Source of the DNA: Hymenobacter fodinae
GTDB taxonomy: Bacteria > Bacteroidota > Bacteroidia > Cytophagales > Hymenobacteraceae
DNA: 64,000 nt
Direction of reading: 5' to 3'
NCBI RefSeq assembly: GCF_004745825.1
Contig: NZ_SRLA01000005.1
Coordinates: 377,106-441,105, forward strand
Position 1 is the stretch's first letter; each line of letters starts with the position of its first letter. The notes under the pieces are model-generated. The model had not been told where the DNA came from. It saw only the letters and a program-made list of their open reading frames with translations, and made no database searches. A program made the position numbers and the translations under genes. Of this stretch, positions 1 through 9,100 are shown piece by piece.

Positions 1-2203
1 CATCGTGGGCAAACCGGCTTAGCACGGCTACGGCACTTTGCTGAATAAGCGGATTAGCGCTGTGCAACAGGGGCAGCACCTGGCCCACCGTGTAGGGCGT
101 GGGGCGCCACTGCTCCAGCGCCATGCTGATAGTCCAGTCAGTGTAGGCCACTTCACCCCGCTCAATAATGCCAGGTACGAGCGAGGAACCGCCACCCGAG
201 GGCCCGAGTACCGCATCGAAGCGGCGCACCTTCTCGGCCACCGGCACAACATCGAGCAAGGTTTGCAGGCCTTGGTAGAGCGGCCTAGGAATCAGGTTGT
301 CAAGCATTTCGAGGGCATTGGCCTGCCGCTCCCGGGCGGCGTGGGCCACGCCCCGCTGGGCATCGGCAATGATTTGGGGCGGATACAGTTGCAGCAGTAG
401 CCCAAACAGGCGCTGCTGCACCCGGGTAAGCTCATACTCCAGGCTGGTAATCAACGCCTGGTTGGCAGTAGCCGCCTGGCCTAGCAGTAGTTGGTGCGCT
501 AAGCGCATTTCCTCCTGCACCAGCCCCTGAAAGATGGGTGCCTCAGCGGGCACGGGCTCGAAGTTTCGTAGGGCGCGCAGGGCAGCCTCGCGCCGAAACA
601 GGTTTGGCTGCCGAGCCAGTTCTACCAGGGCCTGCCGGCTTGCGGGCTGCAGTACGTGCCCGCAGAGCTGGGCCACGCGCCGGATTAGGGCTTCATCGGC
701 GCTGGTGCGCAGGGTATTGATGAGCTCCGGCAGCGCAGCAGCCCCAAGTTGCAGGAGTTGGTCGGTGGCGTGGGGCCGGGTAGCTTTATCAGTTAAGCCC
801 ATAATCAGGGCTTGAATTGCGCCCGAATTGGGGATTACGGCGGTGCCTAGGCTACTGGCAGTGGCCGAGTCATTTGCGGATGCGAAAGGATCGGCTACGG
901 GTGCAAACCGGCGGCTTACGGCGTGCTGCAGCTCAGCCAGGTAGTGGCCGTAGGTGCGGTAAAGCAGAATCAGCGCCAGCAACGCCAGCAGCCCCATCCA
1001 CCCAAAGGTAAGCGGCTCACTCAGCTCAGGCTGATTATGAAATGCAAACAGCAGCAAGCCGGCCAGGGCCATACCCAAGGGTTCGTATACGCCCTTGGCC
1101 AGGGTGTGGGCCTGCAGGCGCTCGGTGGCGGGCAATGGCTGGAATAGAATTAGAAAAACCGGATCGAACACGGCCCGGCGCAGCACCTCCAAAGCCAGAA
1201 ACAGCCCGCAGAAATACAGCATCAGACTGTCGGCGGAGCCGGTGTTTTGCAGAATTCCGTACAGGCCTAGGCCTACCAGCACCGTGCCGGGCAGCGCCAG
1301 CAGCGTGCCCCGGAAGCCTACCCTATCCAGCGTTTGGCTGGTGAGCAGGAGCTTGAATACCAAGGCAAGCAAGTACGTCAGGGCCAGCACGCTGCCCACG
1401 TAGCGCATCACCACCGACTGATCGTGAAAGCGGTGCTTGACGTTGACAAAAAAGGAAAACTCAATGCCCGTGGTAACGGCCGCAATAGCCAGCATACTCA
1501 AGCACATGGCTAGCACTAAACGGCTGCTGCCAAACCAGCGCTGCAGGCCCGGCGTTACGGCTATGGTGCGCTGAGCGCGGGCGGCAGAGCGGGCCTCTAC
1601 GGTGTGTAGGCGCCCGGTGGCTTGCAGCACCAGCAAGGCTCCCATATAGGCCCCAAAGGCCGTGAGCAGCAGCCACAGCAGCTCGGTATGATGGTGAATA
1701 AGAATAGCCAGCACGGCCCCAAGGGCCTTGGCGGGCATGTCGCCGGAGCTGATGACGCTGAACAGACGGCGGCTCTGGCGCACATCAAACACCACCGCCG
1801 ACACACCCCAGAACTCCAGGTTGGTGAGCAGGTAGATGATGCGGTAGCCGGCCATGATGGCTATAGCCGCCGCTACCGATTGGCCTACGGCTACCAGCAC
1901 GCCCAGCACCCCAGTCAGGGCCACCACCGCCAGCAGCACCCGCACGGCCACGCGCTGCAGCCCCAGGTGGTGCTCATAATGCGCGTACACCTTACCGGCC
2001 CCAATCATTAGTAGGGCCGCCACCCCGTAGGCTAGGGGCAGGTTGCGCTCGGGGTTGTTTTCCAGCAGAATTACGTTGGCCGATACGTAGACCAGAATGG
2101 TGCCGATGCCCAGCAGGAAGTTGTGCAGGAAGAACAGCCCCACCGTACGCCCCTCATCCGGCCGAATGCCCAGCAATTGTTGCCAGCGCTCAAGTAGTGT
2201 CAT
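1..2203 (-). CDS. Npt1/Npt2-like membrane transporter with HEAT-like repeats (partial, C-terminus off window)
   Basis: Minus-strand reading frame open from the ATG at 2203 to the window edge, 734 codons seen. The first ~420 residues hold about 11-12 hydrophobic helices in the style of MFS and bacterial/plastid ADP:ATP antiporters. After them comes a soluble helical region of repeated leucine-rich helices around residues 470-734, which reads as HEAT-like repeats. Bacteroidota proteins of this build are usually annotated as Npt1/Npt2-family nucleotide transporters and often end in a cyclic-nucleotide-binding domain, which would lie outside this window. The substrate is unknown; in free-living bacteria these proteins may not exchange ATP/ADP at all. 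It is divergent from the HD gene at 2397. A weak -7 like element, TATCTTGC on the minus strand near 2320, may drive it. Confidence 0.6.
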   Translation of the reverse strand, partial: MTLLERWQQLLGIRPDEGRTVGLFFLHNFLLGIGTILVYVSANVILLENNPERNLPLAYGVAALLMIGAGKVYAHYEHHLGLQRVAVRVLLAVVALTGVLGVLVAVGQSVAAAIAIMAGYRIIYLLTNLEFWGVSAVVFDVRQSRRLFSVISSGDMPAKALGAVLAILIHHHTELLWLLLTAFGAYMGALLVLQATGRLHTVEARSAARAQRTIAVTPGLQRWFGSSRLVLAMCLSMLAIAAVTTGIEFSFFVNVKHRFHDQSVVMRYVGSVLALTYLLALVFKLLLTSQTLDRVGFRGTLLALPGTVLVGLGLYGILQNTGSADSLMLYFCGLFLALEVLRRAVFDPVFLILFQPLPATERLQAHTLAKGVYEPLGMALAGLLLFAFHNQPELSEPLTFGWMGLLALLALILLYRTYGHYLAELQHAVSRRFAPVADPFASANDSATASSLGTAVIPNSGAIQALIMGLTDKATRPHATDQLLQLGAAALPELINTLRTSADEALIRRVAQLCGHVLQPASRQALVELARQPNLFRREAALRALRNFEPVPAEAPIFQGLVQEEMRLAHQLLLGQAATANQALITSLEYELTRVQQRLFGLLLQLYPPQIIADAQRGVAHAARERQANALEMLDNLIPRPLYQGLQTLLDVVPVAEKVRRFDAVLGPSGGGSSLVPGIIERGEVAYTDWTISMALEQWRPTPYTVGQVLPLLHSANPLIQQSAVAVLSRFAHD

Positions 2204-2396
2204 TCTTGGTTGTTGATTGCTGGTTGCGGAGGGTTGTTAGTTGTTATGCGATATGGCCTGAAAACTAGCAGCCAACAAATAACAAGCAGCAAGCACCCCC
2301 GGCAACTAAAATGAGAAGCCGCAAGATAGTGGCCTAGCTCGGCATGGCACGGGTTTTTTGCTGTAATTACACCGCATAACCCTATCTGCCCCACCC

Positions 2397-3005
2397 ATGG
2401 ACCTTCAACGCGCCGAAACCTACGTGCTCGACCAACTGGGCCAGCACCTGTCGCCCACTCTGTTTTATCATGGCGTGCACCACACCCTCGATGTGGTGCA
2501 GCAGGCCGAGTCGTTGGCCGCGGCCGAAGGTGTAACCGACCCCGACGACCTCGCGCTGCTGCGCACGGCGGCCCTCTACCACGATGCTGGCTTCCTGACA
2601 ACCTACCAGGACCACGAGGCCACCGGCTGTGAGCTGGTGCGGGAAGTGCTGCCCGACATGGACTACTCTCCCAGCGAAGTGGAGCTCATCTGCCGCATGA
2701 TTATGGCCACCCAGGTCCCTCAAAACCCCGACGACCTGCACTTGGCCCAAATTCTCTGCGATGCCGACCTGGACTACCTCGGCCGCCCCGACTTCTGGAC
2801 TATCAGCAACACTCTACGTGAAGAGTGGCAAGCCCGCAATATGGTGCGCGATGAGCGGCACTGGTACGAGATTCAGGTAAATTTCCTCAGCGCCCACCGC
2901 TACTGGACGCCCACTGCCCTGGCCCGCCGCGAAGCCGAAAAACAAGCCAGATTAGCGGAAGTCAAAGTACGGCTAGGCCAGTTAGGCGGTGATGGAGTGG
3001 CCTAG
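2397..3005 (+). CDS. HD-domain metal-dependent phosphohydrolase
   Basis: A 202-residue soluble protein. It has the metal-ligand pattern of the HD superfamily: an H-x-x-H-H cluster at residues 25-29, the HD pair in YHDAGF at 62-63, another His at 73 (DHEATG) and a late Asp pair in CDADLDYLGR at 121-130. HD enzymes hydrolyse phosphomonoesters or phosphodiesters, often nucleotides, using one or two divalent metals. The overall size and spacing fit the small stand-alone predicted metal-dependent phosphohydrolases rather than a (p)ppGpp synthetase/hydrolase. The start is the ATG at 2397. The substrate cannot be told from sequence. The gene stands alone, divergent from the transporter at 2203. Confidence 0.75.
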   Translation: MDLQRAETYVLDQLGQHLSPTLFYHGVHHTLDVVQQAESLAAAEGVTDPDDLALLRTAALYHDAGFLTTYQDHEATGCELVREVLPDMDYSPSEVELICRMIMATQVPQNPDDLHLAQILCDADLDYLGRPDFWTISNTLREEWQARNMVRDERHWYEIQVNFLSAHRYWTPTALARREAEKQARLAEVKVRLGQLGGDGVA

Positions 3006-3130
3006 CGCAGTGTCTCAGAAATAATGAGGCCTAGCTTAGTTAAGTCTATGCTTCGTGGTTGCTTCTTCTAGGGTGCGAAGTCACTGCATAAATTAAGAAA
3101 CGACCTGTCTTCACCCACCCTTCTACTTTC

Positions 3131-3796
3131 ATGAAAGCTCAGAATCTAGGAATCGACCACGAGGAATTCAGCATGTGTATTCTTCCTCAGTTGGAAGAAT
3201 CATTTGGAATTTCGTTTCAGCAAGCTGATCTGGCGGGTGTTCACACTTTCGGGCAGCTTTGCGCGGCGGTGCAAGCCAAGCTTACGAGAAGGCTTGCCAA
3301 CGACTGCACTTCCCAGCAGGCTTTCTACAAAGCCCGGCAGGCAATTAAGAAATATACAGCGGCAGAACACATTTCTCCAGATACGGCTCTGGTTGACATT
3401 TTCCCTTCTGGGCGCCAACGTCGAAAGGTTGCCGCTAACATAGAGCAGGACCTGCAAATGAGGCTCGGTATTTTGGGAATGACCTCCTGGCAGACGAATG
3501 TGGGCTGCTTGGCTGTATTGGTTTCGCTTGGGTGTTTGTTTTTTAATCCGCTACTGGCATTAGTAGGCTTAATGGTAGCCGTAGTCTGGGTGAATTTAGC
3601 AAGCCAGTTCGGAACTAGCCTGAGCATTCATACCATGCGCGATTTAGCAGAGCGCATGAGTACCCGGCATTATCAAGCCTCGCGCAGAATTCCGCAAACC
3701 GTAAATCCGCAGGAAATACCTGAGCTAATGCGGCAGCTTTTTAACAAAGACTATGGTATCGAATTACATGAATTAACACCGGACGCTATCCTGTAA
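3131..3796 (+). CDS. Hypothetical protein with two membrane helices
   Basis: 221 residues and no recognised family. Residues 1-60 are a small helical domain (short acidic helices, LEESFGISFQQADLAG) that loosely recalls acyl-carrier-like folds but lacks a clear DSL phosphopantetheine site. Residues ~118-157 form two hydrophobic helices separated by a short turn (NPLLALVG), and the last ~60 residues are soluble. GC is visibly lower than in the flanking genes, which suggests acquisition. The start is the ATG at 3131. The stop codon sits inside the left arm of a strong hairpin (3785-3848) shared with the convergent gene at 3852. Confidence 0.6.
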   Translation: MKAQNLGIDHEEFSMCILPQLEESFGISFQQADLAGVHTFGQLCAAVQAKLTRRLANDCTSQQAFYKARQAIKKYTAAEHISPDTALVDIFPSGRQRRKVAANIEQDLQMRLGILGMTSWQTNVGCLAVLVSLGCLFFNPLLALVGLMVAVVWVNLASQFGTSLSIHTMRDLAERMSTRHYQASRRIPQTVNPQEIPELMRQLFNKDYGIELHELTPDAIL

Positions 3797-3848
3797 AAGC
3801 AAGAAAGCTGCCTCTAAGAGAGCAGCTTTCTTGCTTTTACAGGATAGC
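3785..3848. terminator. Bidirectional terminator, 27-bp perfect stem
   Basis: Positions 3785-3811 are perfectly complementary to 3822-3848, with a 10-base loop. It lies between convergent genes ending at 3796 (+) and 3852 (-). The left arm contains the TAA stop of the plus-strand gene (3794-3796). T-tracts are short within the stem (CTTTT), so termination may depend on stem strength. Confidence 0.8.
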
Positions 3849-3851
3849 ACT

Positions 3852-4091
3852 CTACAACGACTTCACGGCCGCGCTGGCCGGGGCCGGAGTTACTGCGGCG
3901 GTTTTAGCGCCTTTCTTCATGCAGCAGGAGCCGCCGGCGGCCATCTTTTTGCCGGGTGCACAGCTGGCTTGCATCTCAGAGGTGCAGGCTTCTTTCTTGC
4001 CTTTTTTGGCTTTATCACCGTTGTGACCCTCGTGGGCAGCAGCGGTACCAACGGAAGCAAACAGGGCAAGAGCAAGCAGGGCGTTTTTCAT
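3852..4091 (-). CDS. Small secreted Cys/His-rich protein
   Basis: 79 residues starting at the ATG at 4091; upstream in-frame codons do not look coding. It has a clear signal peptide (MKNALLALALFASVGTAAA), so the mature protein begins with HEGH and is periplasmic or secreted. The mature part is Lys-rich with four cysteines (EACTS, ASCAP, GSCCM) and an Ala/Pro tail. The His-x-x-His start with clustered Cys suggests metal binding, but this is inference; no family is recognised. The 5' region carries a minus-strand TATCTTGG, close to the Bacteroidota -7 element, at 4144-4151, followed by a small hairpin (GGAGAC/GTCTCC, 4116-4145) in the leader. Confidence 0.7.
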   Translation of the reverse strand: MKNALLALALFASVGTAAAHEGHNGDKAKKGKKEACTSEMQASCAPGKKMAAGGSCCMKKGAKTAAVTPAPASAAVKSL

Positions 4092-4294
4092 GGCTAGGAT
4101 AATCAGTAAGTGAAGGAGACTGGCAGCACGGGCGCCACCGTCTCCAAGATAGCACATGCCTGGCAAACTAGGCCAGTTGCGCGCCGGGTTTGTCGCCGCC
4201 GATTGGCCTAGCGGCCTGCTGCGCGGGAGACCCTGCCCCGCCTCGGTCATTTTATGGTAATAAAAGAGTAACCCAGAGCCAATATGGGGGCCGG

Positions 4295-4302
4295 TAGCTT
4301 TG
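4295..4302 (+). promoter_or_regulatory. -7 element TAGCTTTG before the ECF sigma gene
   Basis: An exact match to the Bacteroidota -7 consensus TAnnTTTG, ending 9 bases before the ATG at 4312, so transcription would begin close to the start codon. No convincing -33 TTG was seen. Confidence 0.4.
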
Positions 4303-4311
4303 CCTGCTGAT

Positions 4312-4890
4312 ATGGCGACGGCAACTAGTTCTTCCGATCAGCAGCTTCTGCAGGCGCTTGTAAGCGGCCACGAGGCTGCCTTTGATGCTCTATTCACCCG
4401 CTACTACGCTGGCCTACTGCGGTACGCCAAAACGCTGCTGCCCTACCCCACCGATGCGGCCGAAGACGTAACCGCCGACGTGTTTTGTGCAGTCTGGACG
4501 AACCGAACCGAACTGAATGTGCAAGGTGCCGTGGCGGCCTACCTCTACACCGCCGTGAAGCACCGCTGCTACGACCGGCTCCGGCAGCAGCGCCGCTTGG
4601 CCCCCGCGCCCGAGGAGGAGGTGCTGGAACAACAACCCGAAGCGGCCTACTTGCAGCCCGACCAAGTACTGGCCTACCACGAACTCAGCGAGCGGCTGCT
4701 GCAGCTCATTGAGCAATTGCCGCCCCGCTCCCGGATGGTGTTTCAACTGCACCGCGACGGTAACCTTACCTACGAGGATATCTCGGCGCTGCTCGACATT
4801 TCCCTGAACTCCGTGAAGACCCACATGTTCCGGGCCATTCGGTTCCTGAAGGAGTCCCTGTACGTGTCGGGTTCCCAGTGGTCAGGTTAA
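4312..4890 (+). CDS. ECF RNA polymerase sigma factor (FecI-like)
   Basis: 192 residues from the ATG at 4312; a TTG 12 bases upstream is less likely because it overlaps the -7 element. Sigma-70 region 2 is seen at FDALFTRYYAGLLRYAKTLL with DAAEDVTADVF. Region 4 lies in the C-terminal third, with LPPRSRMVFQLHRDG and the helix-turn-helix YEDISALLDISLNSVKTHM. Bacteroidota sigma factors of this kind pair with a FecR anti-sigma and a SusC-type receptor that signals through its STN domain. All three are present immediately downstream (5000, 6154), so this factor most likely controls the phosphoester locus through surface signalling. Confidence 0.9.
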   Translation: MATATSSSDQQLLQALVSGHEAAFDALFTRYYAGLLRYAKTLLPYPTDAAEDVTADVFCAVWTNRTELNVQGAVAAYLYTAVKHRCYDRLRQQRRLAPAPEEEVLEQQPEAAYLQPDQVLAYHELSERLLQLIEQLPPRSRMVFQLHRDGNLTYEDISALLDISLNSVKTHMFRAIRFLKESLYVSGSQWSG

Positions 4891-4999
4891 GCCACTGTTA
4901 CGGCTATTACCCTTCTGTTAAGCCTGATTTTGCGTGTCACGAGGTCGGCGGCGGTGGGCGTCATGGTAGGGAAGGTCGCTATTTAGGACCTCTCCCACC

Positions 5000-6025
5000 T
5001 TGGAACAGCAGGAGCTTTACTTACTCATTACGCGCTATCTGGCCCGGCAAACATCGTCGGAGGAAAACGAGCGGCTCGCTACGTGGGTGGCCGAGTCGGC
5101 GGAAAACGAGCGGACCTTTGAGCAGCTGAAAACCCTCTGGCAGCACAGCAAGCCCGCCACCACGGCCCCCGAAACCGCCGCCGCCCTGCGCGCCGTGAAG
5201 GCCCGCCTCGCCACCACGCCTGCCCCCGCCGCCCCGCAGCCCGTACTGGCCGGCGGGCGGAAAATGCAGCGGCGCACCTACTTGGTAGGTGGCCTAGCGC
5301 TGGCGGTGCTGATGGCCTTAGTAGGCCTATGGCATTTCCAAGTGGCACCTAGCCCGGAGGTGGCCTACCAACAGTACCGTACGGCGACCGGACAGCGGCA
5401 AACCATTCATCTGCCCGATGGCTCCCTCGTGATGCTGGCCCCGCAAAGCCAACTGCGGTACCCGGCCCACTTCACGGGCGCAAGCCGGGAGGTGTACCTG
5501 CAGGGCGAGGCGTTTTTTGAGGTAAGCAAAGATGCCCGCAGGCCCTTCCGGGTGCACAGCGGCACCTGGGTCACGCAGGTACTGGGCACCAAGTTCAACG
5601 TGCGGGCTTTTCCGCAGGCTACTCAAACGGCGGTTTCGCTGGTGGAAGGCCAGGTGCGGGTGCAGGATGCCCATGACACCTACCTGCTGACGCCCGGCCA
5701 GGAGCTGCTCGCCGACCGCAGCACGGGCCGCATCTACCGACAGGCTTTCGATGAAGCCAAGGTAACGGGTTGGCGCACTAACAAGCTGATTTTCAAGAAT
5801 GAGAAGCTGGCCGACGTGGCTAGTCAGATTGAGCGCCTGTACGGGGTGAAGCTGGTGTTTGCCGACTCCGCCACCGCCGAGGTCAAGCTCTGGGCCACTT
5901 TCGAGAATGAGCCCCTGACGGCCGTGCTGGAGGCTCTGGAGCTGGCCGGCCCCATCTCCTACCGCCGCGAAGGCCAAGTCATCTACCTCAAGCATCAGGC
6001 GGCAAAAGCGCCGCACGAGTTGTGA
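5000..6025 (+). CDS. FecR-type anti-sigma factor
   Basis: 341 residues with a TTG start at 5000; an in-frame TAG at 4967 rules out a start further upstream. Residues 1-50 are the cytoplasmic sigma-binding region (YLARQTSSEENERLATW, then EQLKTLW). One membrane helix lies at about 94-112, followed by a periplasmic FecR domain (ATGQRQTIHLPDGSLVMLAP, VYLQGEAFFEV, VLGTKFNVRAF) and a C-terminal DUF4974-like part (LADVASQIERLYGVKLVF). It would hold the ECF factor at 4312 until the receptor at 6154 signals. It sits ~110 bases after the sigma gene and 128 bases before the receptor. Confidence 0.9.
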   Translation: MEQQELYLLITRYLARQTSSEENERLATWVAESAENERTFEQLKTLWQHSKPATTAPETAAALRAVKARLATTPAPAAPQPVLAGGRKMQRRTYLVGGLALAVLMALVGLWHFQVAPSPEVAYQQYRTATGQRQTIHLPDGSLVMLAPQSQLRYPAHFTGASREVYLQGEAFFEVSKDARRPFRVHSGTWVTQVLGTKFNVRAFPQATQTAVSLVEGQVRVQDAHDTYLLTPGQELLADRSTGRIYRQAFDEAKVTGWRTNKLIFKNEKLADVASQIERLYGVKLVFADSATAEVKLWATFENEPLTAVLEALELAGPISYRREGQVIYLKHQAAKAPHEL

Positions 6026-6153
6026 TTTTACCCGAAGAAGCCGACGTGCGCCAACACGCCGGCTTCCGATTGAGAAGCCCGCAGGTGCGAACTGCGGGCT
6101 AGTTGGAGTGCTCTTAAACCTTGTGTCATTTAACAACGCTCACGCCCAAACTT

Positions 6154-9100
6154 ATGAGAAAAACGTGGTACTCCTGGCACCGCCGCTCTGAATGGCCCGT
6201 CGTGCTTGGCCTAGGCCTGACGGCGCTGAGCGCCCCCGCAGCCGCGGCCACTGCCACCGAGCAGGTAATAGCGCCCAGCCTGGCCACGGTGCCCTGCGCC
6301 CTAACGGTGCAGCAGCAGCCCCTCGCAGACGTGCTAGGCAGCCTAGAGCAACAAACCGGCTACCGGTTTTTGCTCGTCGACCAGGCGGCGCTGCTCAGTC
6401 GCCGCGTGACGGTACACGCGCCGCACAGCAACCTGGGCGCGGTGCTGCAGCTGTTGGCCACGCAGGCCAAAGTGCAGTTCACACAGCAAGACAAGCGCAT
6501 TGTAGTGAAGGCCGGTCCCGGCGCCCAGGCCATTACCGCCGCTCCCGACCCCACCCTGGTACGGGGCCACGTGCGCGATGCCAAGGGTGAGGGCCTGCCG
6601 GGCGTGACCATCCGGGTGAAGGACACGAACGTGGGCGCCACTACCGACACCGACGGCGCGTACCAGTTGGCCGTGGAGCCGGGCAGCGTGCTGGTTTTCT
6701 CCTACATCGGTTACGCCACCCAGCAAGTAACCACCGGCGGCCCGGCCAGCTCCTACGACGTGGTGCTGCAAGAAGACTCTAAGAAACTAGACGAGGTAGT
6801 AGTAACGGCCCTGGGTATCCAGCGCGAGGAAAAAGCTCTGGGCTACGCGGTTACCAAGCTCGACAATGAGCAACTGACCGAGGCCAAATCCAACAACTGG
6901 ACCGATGCGCTGTCGGGCAAGGTGGCCGGGGTAAACCTGGTACGCTCGGGTGGCGGACCGGCCGGTACCAACCGCATTATTCTGCGCGGGGAAAGCTCCC
7001 TGGCCGGCGACAACGACGCCCTAATTGTGGTGGATGGCGTGGTGCTGGGCGGCAGCAGCCGCAACACCGGCAACGGCAGCTCGGCCTACTTGCAGAGTGA
7101 GTCGCCGGTGGACTTTGGCACCAGCCTCAACGACATCAACCCCGAAGACATTGAGTCGGTATCGGTGCTGAAGGGACCGGCAGCTACAGCCTTGTATGGC
7201 GCGCGGGGCGGTAACGGGGCCGTTATTATCACCACCAAATCGGGCCGGATGCGCAAGCGCGGCATTGGCGTTACCTTCAACTCCAACGCCGCCATCGAGT
7301 CTATTTCGCGCACGCCCGACTACCAGTATGAGTTTGGGCAGGGTGCGGCGGGTGAGAACTACTATTCCTTCGGTAATACGGCCGATGGGGCCAGTACCCG
7401 CAGCACCAGCTCGGCCTGGGGCGCGCCGTTTCTAGGCCAGTCGTTTTTCCAGTACGACCCCACTACCAACGCGGCCGGCACCGAGCGTACCCCCTGGGTA
7501 CCCTACAAGAACAACCGCAAGGATTTCTTTGAGACGGGCAAGACGTTCACTAACACAATTGCCATCGACGGCGGCAATGAGCGCACGTCTCTGCGCCTCT
7601 CGCTCACCAACCTGCAGAACACCTGGATTATCCCGAACACGGGCTATAAGCGCAACACGGTGGCGCTGTCGGCCAGCCACAAAATCACGGATCAGCTGCA
7701 GGTTTCCAGCAAGATCAACTACACCAACCGCTACAGCGACAACCTCCCCTCAACTGGCTACAACAACCAGACGATTATGTACTGGAACATGTTCCAGCTG
7801 CCCAACGCCGACCTGGGCTGGCTGCGGCCCTACTGGGTGCCGGGCGCGGAGGGCATCACCCAGCGCTACCCCTTCAGCAGCCTCGTAGACAATCCCTACC
7901 TGATTGCCTACGAGATGCTAAACAAGGCCAATCGGCACTCCGTGACGGGTAATGTGCAGGTGAACTACCGCTTCTCCAAGGACTGGAACCTGATGCTGCG
8001 CTCGGCCATCGACTTTGCCTACGAGGCCCGCTCCCAGCAGCGCCCCAAGGACACCGAGAAGTATAAGGAGGGCATGTACCGCACCCAGAACATCTTCTCC
8101 CAGGAAATCAACCACGATTTTCTGCTCCAATACAGCCACACCTTCGGCAAGTTCGACGTGACGGCCTCCGGGGGTGGCAGCCGCCTCAACAACCGCTACG
8201 ACAAGAACGAGCTACGGGCTGAGCGCCTATTGTATCCGGGCGTATTCAACCTTTCTAACAGCCGCGACCTGCCCCTCACGCTGCCCTACCGGGCCGAGTT
8301 TGGCGTGAACAGTTTCTACGGACTGGCGACGGTGGCCTACAACAAGTTCCTGTACCTCGACCTCACGGCCCGCAAAGACTGGAGCAGCACCCTGGCCGGC
8401 CCGAACGGCATCGAGAAGATCAGCATTTACCCTTCGGCTAGCCTAAGCACCATTATATCGGAGCTGGTGAAGCTGCCGGAAGCCATATCCTTTGTGAAGC
8501 TGCGCGGCTCCTATGCTGAGGTGGGTAGCGGCTCTACTACCCCCTACCTCACCTCCTACACCTACGCTACGGCCACGGGTTTCCCCTCGGGCCTGAGCAA
8601 CCCCAACGTCATTGCCAACGCCGACCTGAAGCCGCGCCGCACCCGCAGCGTGGAGCTGGGCGCCGATCTGCGCTTCCTGCAAAACCGCATGGGCGTGGAC
8701 GTGACCGTGTACCGCAACAACACCTACGACCAGATTCTGCAGGTGCCGCTGGACCGTTCCTCGGGCTACGACTATGCGGCGCTTAATGCAGGCCTAGTAC
8801 GCAACCAGGGCTTGGAAATTCAGGCCAACGCCCAGGTGCTGTCGAACCCTACCGGCTTTGGCTGGAAGATATTCGGCACGTACACGGCCAACCGCAACAA
8901 GGTAATTGAGCTAGCCGACAGCGTGTTCACCTACCAGCTTCAGCGCGGGCCCGGTGGGCGCGGCACCGTGGAGGCCCGTCCCGGCGGCAACATGGGTGAC
9001 ATTTACGGCCGCGGCTACCAACGCGCCCCCGATGGGCAGATCATTTACGACAAGGGCTACCCCCTGCTCACCAACCAGGCTATGTACCTGGGCAGCGCCC

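Noticed and set aside
5327..6136. A 269-codon minus-strand frame opposite the FecR gene
   Set aside because: Codon-position shadow of a well-supported FecR protein; no start context or domain.
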